A stretch of DNA of 28,708 nt, taken from NCBI GenBank assembly GCA_023410885.1, contig JAEYPI010000222.1, positions 1 to 28,708 on the forward strand, read 5' to 3'. Positions 18,367-26,466 of this stretch are shown piece by piece (the first letter of the stretch is position 1; each line of letters begins with the position of its first letter). Under the pieces are notes generated by a model that was not told the origin of the DNA, made no database searches, and saw only the letters and a list, made by a program, of their open reading frames with translations. Both the position numbers and the translations under genes were made by a program. The DNA is from Bacillota bacterium. Its GTDB lineage: Bacteria; Bacillota; Clostridia; DSM-8532.

Positions 18367-19557
18367 TCACGCCCCCTTTGCACCCTTTATATCTTCAATA
18401 AGCTTTGGCAGGATCGTATAAAGATCCCCCACAAGGCCATAATGGGCTATATTGAAAATAGGTGCCTTATCATCCTTGTTTATAGCGAAGATTATTTCTG
18501 AATTGCTCATTCCCGCCGCAAACTGAACCGATCCGGAAACACCACAGGTAATAATAAGCTTTGGCCTGACGGTTCTGCCGCTTAAGCCAATTTGTTGCTT
18601 AGCATTAAACCAGCCTGCCTCAATAAGGGGTCTGGTACAAGCCATTTGACCGCCTAAAAGGTCTGCCAGCTCGCTGATAAGCCTCAAATCCTCTTGGGAT
18701 CTCACGCCCCTTCCTGCAACAACAAGAATATCGGCGTTCTCAATACGCTTTTCCTTTGGCTTGGGCACCACATCCAGGACTTTAATTCTGGAGGCCAGCT
18801 TCTCTTTAGAAAGGGTGCAGACTGTTACCTTTCCATGAGCCCTTTCACTTCTGACAGGTGCATTCATAACTTTATAGCGTACCGTTGCGATTTGCGGTCT
18901 GGCATTGGGTGTATGAATCTCGGCCATAATATTTCCACCGAAGGCTGGTCTGATCTGTACGAGATCGGTATTATCCTCAATATCAAGAATGGTACAATCC
19001 GCCGTCAACCCTGTTCTGAATCTTGCCGCCACTCTTGGGGCAAGCTGGCGCCCAACATTGGTGGCTCCAACAAGGATGGCTGTTGGCCTTAATTGATTAA
19101 TAAAATCTTCAAAAGCATTGGCGTAAGCGTCAATCCTGAAATGATCAAGCGCTTTGTCGTCATAGACAAATACCTCATCAACACCATAATGGAGAAGCTC
19201 GGTTGCTTTGGCTGCAATATTATGACCCATAAAAACACAATAGACCTTGTGTTTGATTTTATTGGCTAATTCCTTTGCTTTTCCAAGGAGCTCATAGGTT
19301 ACAGGATGAATATCTCCGTCAATGTGATCCACATAGACGGCTATACCCTTCCAGGCAGATTTATCTATCGCATGCAGCTTCTCCTCTACGAGCTCTGCCG
19401 CACCAACGGGACCATTTTTAATGCAAAGCTTGCACATCTTGCAGGCTCCGTTGACCTCAACAATACCACCATTGTTTTCTAATGCTTTAAACGGACATAT
19501 ACCTATGAATTGATCAATATTTGTAATTTTATCCTGATGTATGATTAGTTTTCCCAT
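18367..19557 (-). CDS. lctC: Electron-transfer flavoprotein alpha subunit with N-terminal ferredoxin-like domain
   Basis: A 396-residue Etf alpha subunit. Residues 1-60 hold a short iron-sulfur region with C21 (in CPFKAL) and C39, C42, C45 (in CKMCKLC), as in LctC and CarE, so one 4Fe-4S cluster is expected. The middle is the Etf alpha N-terminal fold, and the C-terminal FAD domain carries GRGVRSQEDL, PLIEAGW, QIGLSGRTVRP, GVSGSVQF and INKDDKAPIF. The subunit links the dehydrogenase to the Etf beta flavin. AGGGGG lies upstream of the ATG; the beta gene ends 12 nt before. The extra cluster fits ferredoxin-linked bifurcating systems more than simple beta-oxidation Etf. Confidence 0.9.
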   Translation of the reverse strand: MGKLIIHQDKITNIDQFIGICPFKALENNGGIVEVNGACKMCKLCIKNGPVGAAELVEEKLHAIDKSAWKGIAVYVDHIDGDIHPVTYELLGKAKELANKIKHKVYCVFMGHNIAAKATELLHYGVDEVFVYDDKALDHFRIDAYANAFEDFINQLRPTAILVGATNVGRQLAPRVAARFRTGLTADCTILDIEDNTDLVQIRPAFGGNIMAEIHTPNARPQIATVRYKVMNAPVRSERAHGKVTVCTLSKEKLASRIKVLDVVPKPKEKRIENADILVVAGRGVRSQEDLRLISELADLLGGQMACTRPLIEAGWFNAKQQIGLSGRTVRPKLIITCGVSGSVQFAAGMSNSEIIFAINKDDKAPIFNIAHYGLVGDLYTILPKLIEDIKGAKGA

Positions 19558-19569
19558 AATGCTTACCCC

Positions 19570-20358
19570 CTAAATAAATTTCAGTTCTTTTAATTTACGA
19601 AGCATTTTATCCGTAAGCTTGTCAAAATCATCATTCCAAAGCTCACGACGGGTATTGGCCTCGGGCGGAAAGATGCGTTGAACTTGTGTAGGGGACCCAT
19701 TTAAACCATATTTCTTTTCATCCTTATCCTCAAGATCATTAAAGGTTATGATCCTTATTTCCTGATTTTTTGCAGCCATTTTTTTAACATAGGATGGCAG
19801 TCTTGGCTGGTATATATCTTTCTCAACAGATAAAAGACAAGGAAATTCTACTTGAGCAATTTCAACTGTTTCTGCCATGTCCATTTCGACGGTAATAGCT
19901 TTATCAGTGACTTCAACGATTCTTTTTATATTGGATAGGCTTGGGATATTGAGATATTCAGCCATTTCAGGTCCAACCTGAGCGGTGTCGCCGTCCGTCG
20001 TTTGCTTTCCGCAGAGTATCAGGTCAAATTGGCCTGATTGTGCAGCTCCTTGTGAAAGCGTATAGCTTGTAGCCAAAACATCGGAGCCACCGAATTTTCT
20101 GTCTGAAATCAATATTCCCTCATTAGCACCCATGGAAAAGGCTTCCTTAATAATGAGCTTGGCCTGGGGCGGACCCATGCTTATAACCTTTACCGTGCCG
20201 CCATGCGTTTCTCTTAGCCTTATGGCCGTTTCGAGAGCATACAGATCATAAGGATTCATCTTTGAATCTACACCATCTCTTTTTAAAACACCGGTGACCG
20301 GGTCAACCTCTACCTTGTTTGTACCCGGTACCTGTTTAATACATACTAAGATATTCAT
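19570..20358 (-). CDS. lctB: Electron-transfer flavoprotein beta subunit, bifurcating type
   Basis: A 262-residue Etf beta subunit. It opens with [13 protein letters not shown] and has [14 protein letters not shown], typical of the family. [15 protein letters not shown] at 116-130 is the loop that holds the second FAD in electron-bifurcating Etf proteins; plain Etf beta subunits bind AMP there. It is the first gene of the operon beta-alpha-dehydrogenase. AAAGGGG lies upstream of the ATG. Two FadR-type operators stand 93 and 165 nt upstream of the start, next to the gene for a matching regulator. Confidence 0.92.
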   Translation of the reverse strand: MNILVCIKQVPGTNKVEVDPVTGVLKRDGVDSKMNPYDLYALETAIRLRETHGGTVKVISMGPPQAKLIIKEAFSMGANEGILISDRKFGGSDVLATSYTLSQGAAQSGQFDLILCGKQTTDGDTAQVGPEMAEYLNIPSLSNIKRIVEVTDKAITVEMDMAETVEIAQVEFPCLLSVEKDIYQPRLPSYVKKMAAKNQEIRIITFNDLEDKDEKKYGLNGSPTQVQRIFPPEANTRRELWNDDFDKLTDKMLRKLKELKFI

Positions 20359-20450
20359 CTTAAGACCCCTTTCGCGAAACCAGATAAAATGCTATGCATA
20401 GGGTGCTTTATAAGAGGCCTCCCATCACAGGCCTCAACCCATAATCGAAA

Positions 20451-20465
20451 ATTGGTCTGACCAAT
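20451..20465. promoter_or_regulatory. FadR/LldR-family operator, proximal to lctB
   Basis: ATTGGTCTGACCAAT is a perfect inverted repeat with a 3-nt centre. The symmetry runs on to AAATTGGTC/GACCAATTT (20449-20467). It fits the ATTGGTnnnACCAAT pattern known for PdhR/LldR-type regulators, and a FadR-family gene lies next to it. Confidence 0.78.
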
Positions 20466-20522
20466 TTGCCGAAAAAGGACTACTCTCATAGATGCTGTTT
20501 GAAACCTATGCTTCACTAAAAT

Positions 20523-20537
20523 ATTGGTCATACCAAT
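20523..20537. promoter_or_regulatory. FadR/LldR-family operator, distal to lctB
   Basis: ATTGGTCATACCAAT is a second perfect half-site pair. Its centre is 72 bp from that of the other operator, close to seven helical turns, so both could lie on one DNA face and allow looping or paired binding. Confidence 0.76.
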
Positions 20538-20643
20538 CCATAGTTTAATCTTACAAAATCATCATGAGATTGTCTATCAGAATTATTATTTTTTGATGTA
20601 AAAATCTAGAATCTGCATGATGAGTGTTGTTAAAATGATTGAT

Positions 20644-21342
20644 TTACTGGTTATTTCTAAGATGTTCTGCGATGATGGCAAAATGCTTTGTAACAGCTAT
20701 GTAAATAGCCGCAGCATCTCTGTTCTTCATTCCTTCTACCATCTCTTCATGGATACGCTGAAGCCTTGGGGCATTATCGCTGTTGCTGAGTATTTCCTGT
20801 CTGTGATACTTAATATCCTTACTGATTAATTCAGACAGGATATGGAGTATCTGTATAATCAGACTGTTCTTCGACGCTAATGCGATAATATCATGGAGCT
20901 CTTTATCCAAAGCCACATTTTTTCTTTCCTCTTGGGTAGTGGCCATCTCTTTAATAATTTCTTCAAGGTGATTAATTTGCTGATCTGTAATATTTTCAAC
21001 AGCCAGAAGTGAAGCCTTTATTTCAAGAGCCTCTCTCAATTGGCTGATTTGTAAATTGCTGATCTGTTGTAATAGGAACATCATAGACATCGATTCAATC
21101 AGGCTTTTTTCGCAGTTCCTCGCAATAAAGTTGCCGGAGCCCTGAATACTTTCTATAACCCCAAGAATCTCAAGGGTACGCAAAGCCTCCCTGATAGATG
21201 TACGGCTCACACCAAACTGCCGGGCAAGCTCACGTTCAGGTGGCAGCTTTTCACCAACATTAAGCCTTCCTGCAAGAATATCGGATTTTATAGAATCAAT
21301 GATGGATTCATACGCTTTTTTAGATGTTTCAGTCTTTTCCAA
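20644..21342 (-). CDS. FadR-family (FCD) regulator, probable lactate-responsive LldR type
   Basis: A 232-residue GntR-superfamily regulator. The winged helix (about 10-75) reads GEKLPPERELARQFGVSRTSIREALRTLE with the wing IESIQGSGNFI. The C-terminal all-helical FCD domain contains LREALEIKASLLA, LHDIIALASKN and HEEMVEGMKNRDAAA, with histidines and an aspartate expected to bind metal and a carboxylate ligand. TTG 21342 is chosen because AGGAAGG is 8 nt upstream; the in-frame GTG at 21351 overlaps that site. It lies upstream of the lactate operon on the same strand, with two matching operators in the 285-nt gap. It is therefore the likely local repressor, with lactate as inferred inducer. Confidence 0.88.
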   Translation of the reverse strand: MEKTETSKKAYESIIDSIKSDILAGRLNVGEKLPPERELARQFGVSRTSIREALRTLEILGVIESIQGSGNFIARNCEKSLIESMSMMFLLQQISNLQISQLREALEIKASLLAVENITDQQINHLEEIIKEMATTQEERKNVALDKELHDIIALASKNSLIIQILHILSELISKDIKYHRQEILSNSDNAPRLQRIHEEMVEGMKNRDAAAIYIAVTKHFAIIAEHLRNNQ

Positions 21343-21467
21343 TAAATGCACCTTCCTAAGCTTTATGCATCATAAAACAAGCCCCCATTATCGTATCATT
21401 GGTGAGCAAAAGAAAACAAGCCTGTGTTGGAAAAAGCTATTGCTGTCACAATAGGCTTAAAACCTTT

Positions 21468-21496
21468 CACCAACCTCTTCTTTAGCGAATACTATA
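21468..21496 (+). promoter_or_regulatory. Candidate sigma-K-type promoter of second DUF4489 gene
   Basis: CACC, 16 nt, then AATACTATA: one base (the first of the -10) differs from mACm-N16-CATAnnnTA. It ends about 32 nt before the ATG at 21528, nearly the same distance as at the other DUF4489 gene. Confidence 0.38.
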
Positions 21497-21527
21497 CACT
21501 AGCATAAACAGCGATGGTATATTGATT

Positions 21528-22016
21528 ATGCCGGACTATGTAAGAAACGAAGAAGAACACCCACGCCCAAAGCCAATACTGTTCGAATGCGGAAACGGCG
21601 GAGGATTTACATTCACTGCCAACGACAGCAGTAGTATTGAAAAAAAGGCATCTTGTGCTTGTACACCCGGGACAGTGGCACATGTAATAATAGATACAAC
21701 CTGTCTGAGTTTGCCAAAGATTAAGGTCGAGTTCTCCAGCATCATCCATTTTGTACCTAATTGTGAAAGTCGGGTTCAATTGGAATTTGACCTAGTCAGA
21801 TGCTGTAAGGATTTTCCCGAATGCGTCTTAGGCACTTGGAGCTTCGAGGTTGAAACAGATGATAGATTTGCGCAATCCTTCAGCTTCGACTTTTGCGATT
21901 GCACTTCCTGCCCGAGCTGTTGCACCTATATCGTTAAGGTCAGACCTGTTTTCGCTAAGAATGCAACTATTTGTGTTACCAACTGCCAAATCGCTATTTT
22001 TGCTCAGGAGCAATAA
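21528..22016 (+). CDS. Short DUF4489 protein
   Basis: A 162-residue protein made almost wholly of one DUF4489 domain: ILFECGNGGGFTFTAN, IIDTTCLSLPKIKVEFSS, VQLEFDLVRCC, LGTWSFEVE, FCDCTSCPSCCTYIV and TNCQIAIFAQE. It has about 13 cysteines, several in closely spaced groups, and no signal peptide or membrane helix. It is clearly related to the C-terminal half of the protein at 15984-16865, with the same order of motifs. The ribosome site is weak, so the exact start (ATG 21528 or TTG 21522) is unsure. Function is unknown. Confidence 0.82.
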   Translation: MPDYVRNEEEHPRPKPILFECGNGGGFTFTANDSSSIEKKASCACTPGTVAHVIIDTTCLSLPKIKVEFSSIIHFVPNCESRVQLEFDLVRCCKDFPECVLGTWSFEVETDDRFAQSFSFDFCDCTSCPSCCTYIVKVRPVFAKNATICVTNCQIAIFAQEQ

Positions 22017-22020
22017 TAGC

Positions 22021-22114
22021 GGTGCGTTCCTGAGGGAATGCACCACAAGCCTCGACCCGTTAATAGAGGTGCGTTCCTGAGGGAATGCACCACAAGCCTC
22101 GACCCGATAATAGA
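22021..22114. repeat. Two tandem 47-bp repeats, each with a hairpin
   Basis: Copies at 22021-22067 and 22068-22114 differ at one base. Each begins with GGTGCGTTCC TGAG GGAATGCACC, which folds to a stem of ten pairs (one G-T), followed by CACAAGCCTCGACCCG. They start 4 nt after the DUF4489 stop and end just before the terminator shared with galE. There is no T-run behind either hairpin. Confidence 0.85.
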
Positions 22115-22116
22115 TA

Positions 22117-22165
22117 GAAAAATGGTGAAAGACATGACGGTTTTACCCACCATGTCTTTCATCAT
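22117..22165. terminator. Terminator between DUF4489 gene and galE, best for the minus strand
   Basis: A 15-bp stem (ATGGTGAAAGACATG with CATGTCTTTCATCAT, one G-T) closes a 14-nt loop. On the minus strand it is followed by ATTTTTC, so it ends the galE operon; on the plus strand TAAATTT follows, a weaker tail. Confidence 0.78.
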
Positions 22166-22222
22166 TAAATTTACAGAAGGCGTCCAAGTCCTCTGATTCT
22201 TGTAAATATTACGCTACGCGGC

Positions 22223-23236
22223 CTAGCCTTCATAACCGTTTGGATTATTCTTCTGCCATCTCCAGGAGTCCTCACACATTTCCTCAAGGCCTCTTGTTGC
22301 TACCCAGCCAAGCTCTTCCTTGGCCTTGGTGGCGTCTGCATAGCAAGTGGCTATATCTCCGGGTCTTCTGGGTTTGATGGCATATTTAATCTCCCTGCCA
22401 CACTCATTTTCGAAGCTTTTAACCATGTCCAGTACGCTATAGCCTTTACCTGTACCCAGATTATAGGCCAGGACCCCGGGCTTTTCCTTCAGTTTCTCGA
22501 TGGCTTTCACATGGCCCTGCGCAAGATCAACCACATGAATATAATCCCGCACGCCGGTACCGTCAGGCGTATCATAATCATTGCCGTAAACACTCAGGCA
22601 GTCCAATTTACCAACCGCAACCTGGGTAATGTATGGCACCAGGTTATTGGGGATGTCCTTGGGATTTTCGCCTATTCTCCCGCTCTTATGGGCGCCGATG
22701 GGATTAAAATAGCGAAGTAAAATAATATTCCAATCCTTATCGGCTACGTAAAAGTCCCTGAATATGTCTTCAAGCATTAGCTTTGTTCTGCCATAGGGGT
22801 TGGTCACAGAAAGAGGAAAGTCCTCTTTGATTGGAACGGTCTTTGGGTTGCCGTATACCGTTGCGGAGGAACTGAAAACCATATCCTTTACGCCATGCTT
22901 TCTCATGACATCACATAAAATAAGGGTTCCTGTGATATTGTTGGTATAATAGGCTAAAGGCTTGGCTACCGATTCTCCCACTGCCTTAAGACCTGCAAAG
23001 TGAATGACAGCGTCGATGGACTCCCTTTCAAACAGGTCCTCTATGGCTGCTCTGTCCAATAAATCAGCCTTATAGAATTTTAAACTTTTCCCTGTGATCT
23101 CCTGAACACGCTCCAGGGATTTCTCACTGGAATTGGATAGGTTATCCAAAACAACCACTTCATATCCGTCATTCAAAAGCTCCACACAGGTATGACTCCC
23201 GATATATCCTGCACCGCCAGTCACTAAAATAGCCAT
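22223..23236 (-). CDS. galE: UDP-glucose 4-epimerase
   Basis: A 337-residue SDR enzyme that interconverts UDP-glucose and UDP-galactose, and in many homologues UDP-GlcNAc and UDP-GalNAc. It has the NAD-binding [10 protein letters not shown] at 6-15, DNLSNS, the serine region SSSATVYG, the YGRTK pair Y148/K152, and [15 protein letters not shown] lies 7 nt before the chosen ATG; two further in-frame start codons directly upstream are closer. It is last in a three-gene operon after the hexosamine kinase (about 37 nt gap), which suggests a role with N-acetylated sugars as well as galactose. Confidence 0.95.
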   Translation of the reverse strand: MAILVTGGAGYIGSHTCVELLNDGYEVVVLDNLSNSSEKSLERVQEITGKSLKFYKADLLDRAAIEDLFERESIDAVIHFAGLKAVGESVAKPLAYYTNNITGTLILCDVMRKHGVKDMVFSSSATVYGNPKTVPIKEDFPLSVTNPYGRTKLMLEDIFRDFYVADKDWNIILLRYFNPIGAHKSGRIGENPKDIPNNLVPYITQVAVGKLDCLSVYGNDYDTPDGTGVRDYIHVVDLAQGHVKAIEKLKEKPGVLAYNLGTGKGYSVLDMVKSFENECGREIKYAIKPRRPGDIATCYADATKAKEELGWVATRGLEEMCEDSWRWQKNNPNGYEG

Positions 23237-23273
23237 CATCAAACCTCCTGAATTGAATCTTTATTTTTCCGTT

Positions 23274-24389
23274 TTATCGGTATTGATTAACAATTTGCTT
23301 CATGCTGTCCCACTTGGCTTCCATATCGGCTACAAGCTTGAACTGGGTACGGCACCTGTCTAGATTATGTTTTTCCCTGTGAATCTTAAAATAAACATCA
23401 CCCTGTAGATAATCAGTCAGAAAGCGTATACCACATTCGAAGGTCATGAGCTTGGCTCCCATGGGAAGCATATCAAGCTCTTTCTCTGTCAGGCTTCCCG
23501 CACATCCTTGTAAAAACCCCTTTGTATGGGTATCAAATAAATCAAGACTCATACTGACCTTTGATAAATCGGTTTCATCTTCGGCTGCAGTACTGGCCCC
23601 AAAACGAATGGAATCTCCATAGTCATTAACGGCAAGGCCTGGCATGACCGTATCCAGGTCAATGATACAAAGGGCTTCTCCTGTGGCTTGGTCAAAAAGT
23701 ATATTATTGAGCTTCGTATCGTTATGTGTGACCCGGACAGGTAATTCACCAGTTTTTTGCAAGTCTACCAGGATACCTGCCTCCGACTCTCTTGAAAGGG
23801 CAAATTGAATCTCATCCCTGACATCTTTTACTCGGCTGCATACATCTTCTTCAATAGCCTTCTTAAAGGTCTTAAATCTCAAAGCGGTATTATGAAAATT
23901 TTTAATGGTCTCATAAAGGGTATGAGCTGGGTAATCAACCAGAAGCCTCTGAAAACGACCAAAAGCAAACCCGCTTTTATAAAAGTCTTCGGGCTTCTCT
24001 ACCGACTCAAAGCAAAGCGTATCCGCAATAAACAGATCGCTTCTCCAATAGCCGCCCAAGCTATCCCTGTAGTAGCTTTTCCCATCCTTGGCCGGTATGA
24101 CGTTCAAGGTCTCTCGTTCAGGGTCTCCACCGTTCATGATGATCTTTTTTCTTAAGAATGTTGTGACATTCATGATATTTTCCATGAGCTCCAAGGGGTT
24201 TTTAAAAACGTCCTGATTCATTCTCTGAAGCAGATACTTAATGGTTTTATTTTGCCCTATATCACAAACCACAACAAAGGTATCATTAATGTGTCCGTTT
24301 CCATAGCTGTAATGCTCAACTGCCTGGCCTTGGTAGGCCATCTGCCCGATCACCTCTTCAATTGTCGAGCATGCCTCTTCTCTTGTCAT
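23274..24389 (-). CDS. nahK: N-acetylhexosamine 1-kinase-like phosphotransferase
   Basis: A 371-residue kinase of the aminoglycoside-phosphotransferase fold. It follows Bifidobacterium NahK/LnpB closely: GNGHINDTF near residue 30, LLQRMN, catalytic loop VTHNDTKLNNIL (D234), metal motif IIDLDTVMPG, GDSIRFGAST and MTFECGIRFLTDYLQGDVYF. NahK phosphorylates GlcNAc/GalNAc at C1. It sits between a nucleotidyltransferase and galE, so the product probably goes to UDP-HexNAc. The start is uncertain: ATG 24389 has GGGGGA 6 nt upstream and gives an N terminus of family length, while a TTG at 24458 would overlap the upstream gene by 13 nt. The gene symbol is by similarity. Confidence 0.85.
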   Translation of the reverse strand: MTREEACSTIEEVIGQMAYQGQAVEHYSYGNGHINDTFVVVCDIGQNKTIKYLLQRMNQDVFKNPLELMENIMNVTTFLRKKIIMNGGDPERETLNVIPAKDGKSYYRDSLGGYWRSDLFIADTLCFESVEKPEDFYKSGFAFGRFQRLLVDYPAHTLYETIKNFHNTALRFKTFKKAIEEDVCSRVKDVRDEIQFALSRESEAGILVDLQKTGELPVRVTHNDTKLNNILFDQATGEALCIIDLDTVMPGLAVNDYGDSIRFGASTAAEDETDLSKVSMSLDLFDTHTKGFLQGCAGSLTEKELDMLPMGAKLMTFECGIRFLTDYLQGDVYFKIHREKHNLDRCRTQFKLVADMEAKWDSMKQIVNQYR

Positions 24390-24445
24390 TCCATATCCCC
24401 CATAAGGCATTATATATTTACTAAACAGGATATTAGCAAGGCTCC

Positions 24446-25366
24446 CTATTTGTTCCAAAGCCTTTCGGGGTAACGTCCTTCCTTTTTTAAGCCGGCTAAA
24501 GCGGAGACAACCATTTCCTTATCTTCCTTATAGGTTATCCCGTACCATCTGTCCAGGGATTTAAGCACTTTAACGGTCGCCCTATCCTCTTTCAAAAGCT
24601 CACCAACCACATCGGGCAGGAAATACTCTGCCTTGAGAGGATTATTGGTTAGACTGGTATCAAGGAAGCTTTTGAATCTGCTCCTCAATTCTTCCAGAAT
24701 GCTATTGGTAAATCCCCACATATTCATGGAAACGATGCTGCCCTCGGGGATGGAGACCCAGGTTTGACCGTCCTCGGTATAGGCTGCTCCGCTTTCTCTT
24801 TTCGCAATATGTGTTCTTTCTTTAATATTCAAAAGAGAGTCGTCCGCACCGGTGGTGCAAACACCCCTTGCCACATAACCATTCTCAGTCAGGGTATTCT
24901 CAAGGACATAGCCTACCATAGCATAACGATATTTTTCGTCATCCCGTGCCTTAGACAGATAATTATAAATCATGGAAAAAGCGTGGCTTCCGTAATAATC
25001 ATCGGCGTTAATAACCGCAAAGGGTCCGTCCACTTTTCCATAACAGCTTAAAACAGCATGGCCTGTTCCCCATGGCTTGGTTCTTCCCTCCGGAACCTTA
25101 TATCCCTCCGGTAAATAGTCAAGCTCTTGATAAATATATTCAACCTGAACCTGCCGTGCTATTCTATCACCAATTCGTGCTTTAAAATCGGCTTCGTTTT
25201 CTTTTTTAATGATAAAAATAACCTTTTCAAAACCGGCTTTAATGGCATCATAGATGGAGAAGTCAATGATCAGATGACCCTGCTCATCAATGGGGTCTAT
25301 TTGCTTTAAACCTCCATATCTGCTGCCCATACCTGCTGCCATAATGACTAAGACTGGTCTATTCAT
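24446..25366 (-). CDS. Nucleotidyltransferase, probable hexose(NAc)-1-phosphate uridylyltransferase
   Basis: A 306-residue GT-A-fold nucleotidyltransferase. The N-terminal signature AAGMGSRYGGLKQ (10-22) binds the nucleotide; later motifs are WGTGHAVLSC and the metal-binding VINADDYYG. GGTGG lies 5 nt before ATG 25366; an ATG at 25414 would add 16 residues ahead of the nucleotide signature. It is the first gene of an operon with the NahK-like kinase and galE. By that context it should form UDP-GlcNAc/GalNAc from the sugar 1-phosphate, the role of LnpC in bifidobacteria. Glucose-1-phosphate or another sugar phosphate remains possible. Confidence 0.85.
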   Translation of the reverse strand: MNRPVLVIMAAGMGSRYGGLKQIDPIDEQGHLIIDFSIYDAIKAGFEKVIFIIKKENEADFKARIGDRIARQVQVEYIYQELDYLPEGYKVPEGRTKPWGTGHAVLSCYGKVDGPFAVINADDYYGSHAFSMIYNYLSKARDDEKYRYAMVGYVLENTLTENGYVARGVCTTGADDSLLNIKERTHIAKRESGAAYTEDGQTWVSIPEGSIVSMNMWGFTNSILEELRSRFKSFLDTSLTNNPLKAEYFLPDVVGELLKEDRATVKVLKSLDRWYGITYKEDKEMVVSALAGLKKEGRYPERLWNK

Positions 25367-25454
25367 CTGTACCACCCATTCAATAATTTTGAATATGTTC
25401 ACTATGAAAAGCAAATTGTCTTCGGTTTAGAATACCTTCGCTTTACAATATTCT

Positions 25455-25484
25455 ATTTTACCTTACTAAACCAAGTAAAAGCAA
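25455..25484 (-). promoter_or_regulatory. Probable promoter of the uridylyltransferase-kinase-galE operon
   Basis: Minus-strand TTGCTT, 18 nt, TAAAAT, about 90 nt before the first start codon. The -35 box is weak. This promoter and the riboswitch promoter below share the 389-nt gap 25367-25755 and point away from each other. Confidence 0.42.
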
Positions 25485-25572
25485 ACATCAAAACAACCCT
25501 CACTGCACTTTTTTTGTACCGGTAAACCTGTGGCATAACAACGTTTTATCATCTTTTAACATTATTTACTGG

Positions 25573-25602
25573 TTGAACCATCCTTGGTCCATCGTTTACA
25601 AT
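25573..25602 (+). promoter_or_regulatory. Promoter of the riboswitch-NlpC/P60 transcript
   Basis: TTGAAC, 18 nt, TACAAT. The predicted start near 25609 falls directly before the riboswitch. Confidence 0.6.
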
Positions 25603-25614
25603 GTGGGTACACAA

Positions 25615-25738
25615 GAAACGCCGAATCCATTTACTGGAGCGGGGGGAATATCTATCGGGGTTAATATGTCTCAAGGCCTTGGCCTTCGACATTAGGATGG
25701 CCTCTTTCCGAACCCGGCAACTAACCTCGCAGGCGAAT
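25615..25738 (+). promoter_or_regulatory. c-di-AMP riboswitch (ydaO-yuaA type)
   Basis: The leader contains the class hallmarks in order: an outer stem strand ACGCCGAATCC, GGAGCGGGGGGA, GGGGTTAAT, a variable hairpin around 25670-25700 (CAAGGCCTTGGCCTTCG), CCGAACCCGGCAACTAACCTCG and the closing strand CAGGCG. These riboswitches bind c-di-AMP and commonly turn off cell-wall hydrolase and transporter genes. It precedes an NlpC/P60 gene, the classic target, by 17 nt, with the ribosome site just outside the fold. No separate intrinsic terminator is obvious, so the switch may act on translation or through a structure I did not resolve. Confidence 0.85.
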
Positions 25739-25755
25739 AAGAGAGGAGCGATACT

Positions 25756-26466
25756 ATGAAAAAATTATGGATTACCGGAGCATCTGCTCTTGCTATATTT
25801 TCGGTAATTTACACCGTTAGCCTGAATACTCAGTCTTTAGAGGCTGCGCAATATAAGGCCGAGGCATCATCCCCGGATGTAACAGATTCAGCTATTGGAA
25901 ACAGCGAATCCGAAGAGGCAACTACTTCTACAAAGGATGAGGTAACTGCGGCCGATACAGTAACACCCACCCCAAAGGCTACCCCTAAGGCCACAGCCAA
26001 GGCGACTCCGAAAGCAACGCCTAAGGCTACTCCGAAGGCAACGCCTAAGACAGCTGTTAGCACGACAAAACCGGCTGCCACTCCCGTTACTTCGAGTACT
26101 GCCTCAAAAATTATAGCCACCGCAAAAAGCTATCTTGGCGTACCCTATGTTTGGGGAGGTACATCACCTTCAGGGTTTGACTGTTCGGGATACATTCATT
26201 ACGTATATGGTAAGCACGGTATCACCCTTCCGAGGGTATCATCCGACCAGTATAAATCAGGCACCAGTGTTTCAAAAAGCGATTTGAAGCCGGGAGATTT
26301 GGTGTTCTTTGAAACATACAAGGCAGGCCCCTCCCATGTTGGTATATATCTAGGCAATAACCAGTTTATCCATGCCAGCTCGGGTAAGGAGAAGGTGATG
26401 ATATCCGATCTGACATCATCCTATTACACCAGCCATTATGTTGGTGCCAGAAGGGTTATTAAATAA
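25756..26466 (+). CDS. Secreted NlpC/P60 peptidoglycan hydrolase with ATPK-repeat linker
   Basis: A 236-residue exported enzyme. A Sec signal peptide covers about 1-31 (basic MKK, hydrophobic core, SLEA cut). A Ser/Thr/Glu-rich stretch leads to a linker of ATPK repeats (about 71-99) that should hold the catalytic domain away from the membrane or in the wall. The NlpC/P60 domain (about 115-236) has C143 in GFDCSGY, H194 in SHVGIYLG and H206 in FIHASSG, so the catalytic triad is complete. It should cleave peptidoglycan stem peptides. No wall-binding domain such as SH3 or LysM is present; the lysine-rich linker may bind the wall. GAGGAG lies 7 nt upstream of the ATG. Expression is probably set by the c-di-AMP riboswitch. 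Confidence 0.93.
   Translation: MKKLWITGASALAIFSVIYTVSLNTQSLEAAQYKAEASSPDVTDSAIGNSESEEATTSTKDEVTAADTVTPTPKATPKATAKATPKATPKATPKATPKTAVSTTKPAATPVTSSTASKIIATAKSYLGVPYVWGGTSPSGFDCSGYIHYVYGKHGITLPRVSSDQYKSGTSVSKSDLKPGDLVFFETYKAGPSHVGIYLGNNQFIHASSGKEKVMISDLTSSYYTSHYVGARRVIK

Noticed and set aside
21435..21456. Hairpin CTATTG/CAATAG as terminator
   Set aside because: The stem has six pairs and no T-run follows on either strand.
21492..21779. Minus-strand open frames opposite the second DUF4489 gene
   Set aside because: They are shadows of a gene with clear family motifs on the plus strand.
22021..22114. Start of a CRISPR array
   Set aside because: The two units are directly joined with no unique spacers, and no cas genes are present.
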